Origin: Diphasiastrum complanatum
Taxonomy: Eukaryota; Streptophyta; Lycopodiopsida; Lycopodiales; Lycopodiaceae
Assembly: GCA_029204225.1 (NCBI GenBank)
Contig: CM055108.1
Span: forward strand, 6,077,599 to 6,141,598
Length of the DNA stretch: 64,000 nt
Reading direction: 5' to 3'
This document shows, in pieces, positions 58,150 through 64,000 of this stretch. The notes under the pieces were generated by a model. It did not search any database. It saw nothing but the letters and a program-made list of their open reading frames with translations, and had not been told where the DNA came from. Each line of letters opens with the position of its first letter. Positions within the stretch are counted from its first letter, which is position 1. Position numbers and translations under genes: made by a program.

Positions 58150-59435
58150 CGGCGCTTAAGTGTCCTAATCGATGATGCCATAGTAATGCTTTACTGACAA
58201 GAATAGAAGTTTTCAAGGCTTGACTAGTATCAGAATAACAATGTGCCAATCTATATAAGTTTCCATGCCTCTTGCCGAGTGCAAGGATCTTACTTGTCCT
58301 ATCGATAATTCGACATTGATCAGGCTCAAACTCTACCTTAGGACCTAAGTCAGTGATTCTACTTACTGATAGTAGATTTGTAGAAAGTTTAGGAATATAC
58401 AAAACATTTGATAGTAGTTTGAATTGATCATGCTGGAATTTCAATTTCATAGTACCTTCACCTTCGATAGTGTGAGTGTTATCGCCAAGATGAACGTATC
58501 TTATTGTACTGTAAGACGTATAGGAGTGAAAATGCTCACGATGATTGGGTATATGTTGAGTAGCTCCAGAATCCAGAAATCAAGAAGTATCCAATAGTAC
58601 TTTTTGGTCTTTGACCATAAAAACTCCTTCGTCCACGTCGATATCGGGAGGTGTTGTGACTGCATTCGTCTGTTGATTTGGTTGCTTGTTGGCATTTTTA
58701 GCTTTAAAAACCCTGCAATCCTGGATCTCATGATTAGTGCACTTGCAATACTTATAGAACAACATCTTCTTTGATTGTGGATTTCATAATTGTTCTTGAC
58801 TTCGAATCGGTTTCTAATTTGATGCAAACTGCTTAGATCTTTTCCACTTCTGTCATTTTGAGCCTTTGTTGACATCGATTATCTTCTTGCAGCAACATAA
58901 TGAGAACTCTGGTAAGAGTCAAATATGAGTGTGTCGTTATGATCATCATCCAATTCTCATATGTAGAGGGCAAGCTTGAAAGCAATGTCATAATTGTGTC
59001 TTGATCATTTATGATTGATCCAATAGCGACCATCCATTACAAGAGATTCTTAAACTGGTTAACGTGATTTTTAATTGAATCACCATTTGACATCTTGAGA
59101 GTGAATAATTTTCTTCGTAGATGTAACTTAGAAGTTACATCCTTCACATCATATAGTGAGCTCATGATGTCCCATACTTGTTTCAAAGTTTGAGCTTAAG
59201 ATATGTGGCCAATTTGAGTGCTTGCTATATTGAAAATAATAAGTGCGAAAGCTTTACCATCCTTCGACTTTCAATTTAAGTCGGTTGTGTCATCTTCAGG
59301 CTTCTCTTCTGTACATGTGACAACATTCCACAACTCATTGGCGATTAGCAAGGTCTTCATCATAAATTTTCACAAGTAGTAATTGAATCCACTCAGCTTG
59401 TCTGTGATAAGATTGGCTTTACTCTGAGAATCCAT
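58150..59435 (-). pseudogene. Copia B copy 2, part 2: Gag, protease, pre-integrase
   Basis: Minus strand, from Gag start at 59435 leftwards through decayed Gag (stops; PSTYENWMMIITTHSYLTLT near 58990), a zinc-knuckle remnant with CKCTNHEIQDCRVFK near 58745, protease strands LSNVLYIPKLSTNLLSVSRI near 58400, and pre-integrase LLWHHRLGHL at 58190-58160. It stops exactly where the plus-strand part at 53255 begins (GHL, then NHT). The two parts therefore belong to one element split by an inversion. Confidence 0.9.
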
Positions 59436-59680
59436 CTGGAACTTTAGTCTGTCGATATATCGATGACATTAAGAGAGAGATACCATGCTGCGCTACAATT
59501 GGAAATCAAGTATCTGATACTGAAATTTGATACCACAAATTGAAGAATATGATACTATGAAAAGTATCAAATGATATCGATTTGATATCCCAAAAGATAT
59601 CAAGTATCAGAGCCCTAGTATAACAGATTATTGTGACATCATGAAGGTAATAGTATATTAAATAACATGCTCTAATACCA
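59436..59680 (-). promoter_or_regulatory. Copia B2 leader: hairpins and primer site
   Basis: Minus-strand TGGTATTAGAGC (plus 59669-59680) is a one-mismatch tRNA-iMet primer site beside the LTR. Inverted repeats GATACTATGAAAAGTATC (59551-59568) and GATATCCCAAAAGATATC (59584-59601) correspond to the hairpins of copy 1. Confidence 0.65.
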
Positions 59681-60090
59681 TGTTGGAAAGAGGTGATAAT
59701 GCAATAACGACAAGTCGAAGCTCGTGAATGACTTATCGAGCGTAGCAGAATGAATCTGCTTTCCTAATGCATGACTACGCCTATCAATTTTGAACAAAAC
59801 ATAATGACAAGAGTCACATTCAATAATTTAACAATTAACTTTAAAATCATCAGAGCTAAATTGATTACGTAGCCAAACAATGAAAAATTGAATTATCAGA
59901 CAAAAGCAATGTGAGATTACAAAGATTCTGACATGATACTTAACGCAATAAATGATAGATTGATTCAGCAAAAATGATGAGCACAAGACAATTGCAGATA
60001 GAAACCGCATACTCTAAGCTATCTCTGAGAACTCTGTCTAATTTGCACTTTCGCCGATAAGCAGTAAGCGCTAATAGTAAAACTCCACTT
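59681..60090 (-). repeat. Copia B2 5' LTR, truncated
   Basis: Matches 27234-27700 of copy 1 (shared words TGACTTATCGAGCG, GTAGCCAAACAAT and AAGCAGTAAGCGCTAATAG). It ends near 60090, where Copia element D begins. Confidence 0.8.
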
Positions 60091-60129
60091 TTTGGAAAAG
60101 TTTGTCTTATCATCACTCTCATGAGACCT

Positions 60130-62348
60130 CATCATATTCTTGACATGTTGGACTCTACTCTTCTCGACTATGAGAACACTATAAAGCTTATGAATGGGTG
60201 AAAGATCATCTTGGAAGCAAAAACTTTGAACAAAATTGGAGTATTGATCTTAGATCCATTTAGGATGACTTGGACAAGCTCTTTGTCATGGACTTCATCA
60301 CCAATGGAGTCTAGCTTCTTGTTTAGTGATTTTATTCTTTGAACATAATTTTGAGCACTTCAATCACTTCCTCTTAGGCTTTGTAGGACTTTATTCCTTA
60401 ACATAAGCACTCTTGAAGTATTAATTGACTCATAAATGGCTTTTAATGAGTCCCATGCCTCATTGGTCGAGATACAAGAAGCAACCACTCTTAATTGTTC
60501 AATACTCACATTCATCTTAATGCAATGTACCACACAATTTGAGCTCTTTTCGAATCTTTGTAACTCTTGTCCACCTAGAGACTCTTCCACTCCATCAAGG
60601 ACAAAGTCATACAGGTCTTGGAGTAGAAATGACTCCATTGTGACCTTCAATGTAAAATAGTTAGATGGATTTAGCCTCTCATTAAATTCCAAGAGAAATG
60701 CTCCTAGAGATCCCATCTTGATTTAACTCCTTGTACACAAAGTAGTAACAGGCTTCAAATCTTTTGTTCCTCTCTAGAATTGCTCTCATTTGAAACCAAA
60801 TTTGAAATTAGAAGATCTACAAAGATCTTTGTCTTTCTTGAACAAGCTCTCTAATATAGACTCTCCACCTCACAAAAAATTGGCAACAATTGGCACCTAG
60901 AGATTCACAAAGATCTCACTCAAGTTGTAAACTCAAAAAATGGACTCCTACTTATTTTAGACACTTTAGTGAGATCTTAATTTGATCCTCACACTCGAAA
61001 AAGAAATATTGACTAGAATCTACTTGTTTCATACAACGCTTTTGTCAATTCTAAGAAATGAATGAAGATTTAGACTTTTACAAGCACTCAAAGATTCTTC
61101 CCTTCTCTTCATGTTTTGATTACAAATTAAGCCTGCAATTTTTTTTTAGCACCTAAACAATAGATTAAAACAATGGGTTTGATATTTCAAACTCAAGTCT
61201 TCCAATAGATTTGAAATCCTTGTAGCTTTCTTAACACCTAACACTAGAAAAACTCATCAAAATGTCAATACATGTTAATCTGGCATTAAGTCAAAGAAAT
61301 GGCTTGCTCTCTGGTCCTGTATACTTTGTAGAGAAGACACTTGAAGCCTATTTGCAATGATGGATCCCAAATTTTCAATGCCACCACATGTTGGAAACTC
61401 ACCTCACCAAGACTAGCCTTTATGCTCAAAAAAATTGCTATTTTTGGACTTTACAATGGATCAAATATTGGACTTCTTAAACAAGGCTCTAATGCAATGT
61501 GAAAAACTATTGTATACTAGTAATGACACAATGTTGATAAGCAAGCAAGAACAATTAAAAAAATTGTGTTAATGATCTAGACAGCTTCACACATGTGAAC
61601 AACAGATTGTTGTATAGACAAAGAGTGGAGAGCAAATTATAAATGACTACTAATGCATCGAACACAAGAAATAGCATGTAAATGAGAGTTTTATGTTGAA
61701 AGTATAGTACTAAGGACATAAACAAACCTACATAAGGCTCCAAGAGTGATTGATTGATTGATTGATACACCTATCTATTGCAAAAATAGTCACAAAATCT
61801 TGATTTAGAAAAGCAATATTGGATCCACAATCAAGAGCAATCAAAAGCATTGATCAAACATTGAATTTTGACCCACACATGTGTGGTACAGACTCTAGTA
61901 CAACGTATTATCAGACATTAAGTGTAATCAAGTTTAGATACCAAAGCATTCACAAAAACTCAAGACAAATGTGTAGAAATCTCATGATTGCCAATGTGCT
62001 CCAAAAATTGTAACTCCTTACCATGGAATGGTAAATTGTATGTACAAATAGGGCTCTTCTTCTCTCAAGTTAGGTGAAAATCCAGCTTGTAATAAGGAAG
62101 ATGATTGACCATTTTGGCCCTAATTTGTCAATCTTACCTAGCCCTAGAATTTTGCCAAGTTGGTTATTTACCTCCATGATTCAAGGAATTTGGCCCATAA
62201 CCAAAGAAGCCTAACTAACCCTATGAACGAGATCCAAATGTCTAGGCTACACACGTAGCAACGTACTCACACGTGTGGGACCCACCTACGTACAAATTTA
62301 CATGGTTTTATCAAGCTAGATTTGCCAATTTTTTGACAATTTCTCACA
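60130..62348 (-). mobile_element. Copia element D: 5' LTR, leader and Gag N-terminus only
   Basis: LTR 61498-62348 (minus strand TGTGAGAAATTG...TTTTTCACA, 851 bp), a degenerate primer site (plus GGCTCTAATGCAA at 61485-61497), a leader (60717-61484) without a gene, and Gag from 60716. Gag reads MGSLGAFLLEFNERLNPSNY, then CVVHCIKMNVSIEQLR, open to 60360. It continues in another frame with AQNYVQRIKSLNKKLDS to about 60150, where it is cut off. It is the same family as the fragment at 12309. Confidence 0.82.
60360..60716 (-). pseudogene. Element D Gag N-terminal fragment
   Basis: 118 codons from the Gag start to a stop in the segment just before the conserved SAQNYVQRIKSL. The following part is in another frame. 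It matches the Gag N-termini at 13708 and 32429 in motif order. No zinc knuckle is reached. Confidence 0.85.
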
Positions 62349-62744
62349 GTTTATACAAGCATGAGAAATCTCCAACAATCTTTATCTCTCCAATTTTCAA
62401 TGTGTAAAATGAGCTCCAAAAAGAGCATATACAAAAGGACCTGAAGCTCATGCTAGTTTGAGTAGATCTCACACGTGTGAGGGTGCCATGTGATTAGTCC
62501 TTGATATACTCCTAATGGTCTTCCCTAATTCATAGGCATCCAATCAAATTGCACCTCTTCAAAGTTCCTAGATTTGAGGACATGGACCTTAACTTATAGA
62601 AACTCGACAAATGGGCTTATATACTCTTGAGATTTGGTACTAGCCTACCTACCCATGGTAACAAGCTCCACATGTGTGGAATCATCCTACATACATAATC
62701 ATATGGTTTAATCAAGCTATTATTTTGCATTTTTCATAGAGTAG
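62349..62744. other. No recognisable gene; LTR-like words
   Basis: AT-rich sequence with several CACACGTGTGAG- or CACATGTGTGGAA-type palindromes and the phrase ATGGTTTAATCAAGCTA, also seen in the element D LTR. It may be part of another related LTR, but no ends are clear. Confidence 0.4.
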
Positions 62745-63183
62745 GATATAGAATTTAGGATTTATGCTTTAGGGTAAGAGGTCTAGAGTTCATGGGTTAG
62801 AGTGTACAATAAGGAATTTCTTGTTTCAGATTTGGCATCATAGAGTATAGGGTATAGAGTTTAGGAGTTTTGTGTGTAGGGTTTATGTTTTACAATATGG
62901 GTGTAGGATATAAGATATAAGATTTAGGATTTAGATTTTAGAGTAAGGTGTTTCTAAGTTTAGGGTTTAGAATATAGGATTAAAATTCTAGATTTGATAT
63001 AAGGGGTTTATTTTTTGGCTTTAGGATATATGATAAGAGATTTGTTGCTTTTTATAGGATATAGGCTTCAAGAGTTCTGTGTGTAGGGGTTTATGTTTGA
63101 ATTTAGTGTGTCTTTGAAAAGATTTAGGATTTAGCGTTTTGATTTGGCATCGTAGAGCACCCTAAACCCTAAACCCTAAACCT
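62745..63183 (+). repeat. Degenerate telomere-like repeats ending in CCCTAAA units
   Basis: Dozens of TTTAGGG variants (TTTAGGATT, ATAGGGT, TTAGGGTTT) run left to right to about 63140. Three perfect CCCTAAA units in the opposite sense follow at 63160-63182. A longer similarity (GTGTGTAGGGTTTATGTTT near 62865 and a near-copy near 63080) shows internal duplication. The plant-type 7-base unit supports a land-plant source. Confidence 0.75.
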
Positions 63184-63289
63184 TAAAGAAGCATGCTCAT
63201 ATCCAAAATTTGGAGTTAAGCTATCAAAAGCACCAAGAGGATTGAACATCGGGCTAGAGGAGTACAAGCCATCTAGGCATTTGTGTAGG

Positions 63290-63685
63290 TTACAGTTGAA
63301 TTGTCTTGGCAACCCTTTTAAGTCTCTCATTGACAAACATTATTGAGTATGGTGACATCCCACTTTGCCTATCCCAATCCTTGATGGACTTGAATTCATA
63401 AAAAAAATTCTCACATTTGGTGCTACAACTTGTTCCGTCCCAGTCTAAATATCCATGCTCTTGCATGTAAGCTACCATGAATTCCCACTTTTGACTTGCG
63501 CTATTCTCAGCCCTCTCCCTAGTAGTTGCATTATTGTTATTTTCCCATTCAATCCTCTTCACATTCACAAGACAACTTGTCTCTTGCAAATCCCAGTTCT
63601 TAGCCCCTCTTGCACCCACCCTACATGCTCTCGGTGTACCCACCCTACCTATTCTTGGTGCACTCCCAGAGGGAGTAATGCACAA
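63290..63685 (-). pseudogene. Trihelix/Myb-like DNA-binding fragment
   Basis: The minus-strand frame has ENSASQKWEFMVAYMQEHGY, then STKCENFFYEFKSIKDWDRQ, then SGMSPYSIMFVNERLKRVAK. The spacing of the aromatic residues (W, F, F, W), the KC-x-N-F centre and KSIKDW...SG...Y resemble the trihelix (Myb/SANT-like) domain of plant transcription factors and of proteins linked to Harbinger-type transposons. The upstream part is low in recognisable motif and the frame ends at 63290. It may be an exon of a larger gene or a relic. 63686-64000 holds no gene that I can see. Confidence 0.45.
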
Positions 63686-64000
63686 CTATGGCTGTTACCA
63701 AAAGGAGGGAGTACATCATTAGCTCCATCAATGTAGCTAGGCAAATTCAAATCATCCTCCCAAAAAATTATGCACAACATCTTGCCAAGTCCACATTGCC
63801 CAAGCCGAAATGTGAGAGCGATGTCAAGTAATAAAATGCCTACAAAGACTCATTCAAAATTAGTACAATGAGCAACTCCACAACAATCAAGAGACTAAGC
63901 AACAAACAATTTGACAATTTAAATGCCCTAACAAAATTTTATCTAATGCATTTGCACCGCAGTCCCTAGCAATCCACAAGAACCTATTATTACAAAGAGA

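Overview
This is a stretch of a land-plant nuclear genome: about 37% GC by eye, very gene-poor, full of layered LTR retrotransposons, with plant-type TTTAGGG telomere-like motifs and one intron-split plant gene. Nothing in the sequence fixes the clade; long introns and old decayed repeats suggest a large genome. There are no bacterial operons and no CRISPR array.

The only convincing host gene is TAF13, the histone-fold subunit of general transcription factor TFIID. It has five coding exons on the + strand (35960-36092, 36808-36845, 38119-38178, 41374-41448, 45637-45747), giving a 138-residue protein. All splice sites are GT-AG, and introns reach 3.2 and 4.2 kb. A cluster of telo-box motifs lies upstream.

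Layout. 0-1.4 kb: two decayed Copia fragments in opposite orientations. 1.5-6.7 kb: a Gypsy-like element with LTR pieces, a tRNA-Asp-type primer site and a decayed Gag but no pol. 8.0-9.9 kb (- strand): relics resembling a DNA amino-methyltransferase. 10.0-12.4 kb: Copia fragments. 12456-17749: complete young Copia-type element A with 5-bp target duplications; Gag and protease are intact but the rest of pol is eroded. 17.75-18.7 kb: the older Copia into which A inserted. 18.8-22.9 kb: Gypsy element (- strand). 23.2-34.2 kb: Copia family B (- strand), whose 5' LTR is split by nearly intact Copia element C (27827-33850) carrying an internal inversion. 34.7-35.3 kb: decayed LINE-like tail. 35.6-46 kb: TAF13. 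46.8-49.4 kb: hairpin repeats, an LTR relic and an unrecognised protein-like frame. 49.4-60.1 kb: a second Gypsy plus Copia B pair, broken by at least two inversions. 60.1-62.3 kb: another truncated Copia. 62.7-63.2 kb: degenerate telomere-like repeats. 63.3-63.7 kb: a trihelix-like DNA-binding fragment.

How the parts relate. Apart from TAF13 the window is a record of nested transposition. A inserted into a protease gene of an older Copia. C inserted into the LTR of B. A and probably the Gypsy-like element at 1.5-6.7 kb must have been mobilised in trans. The most notable signals are the non-autonomous young element A, the recurrent internal inversions in LTR elements, the methyltransferase-like relics, and the unassigned frame at 47.7-49.0 kb.
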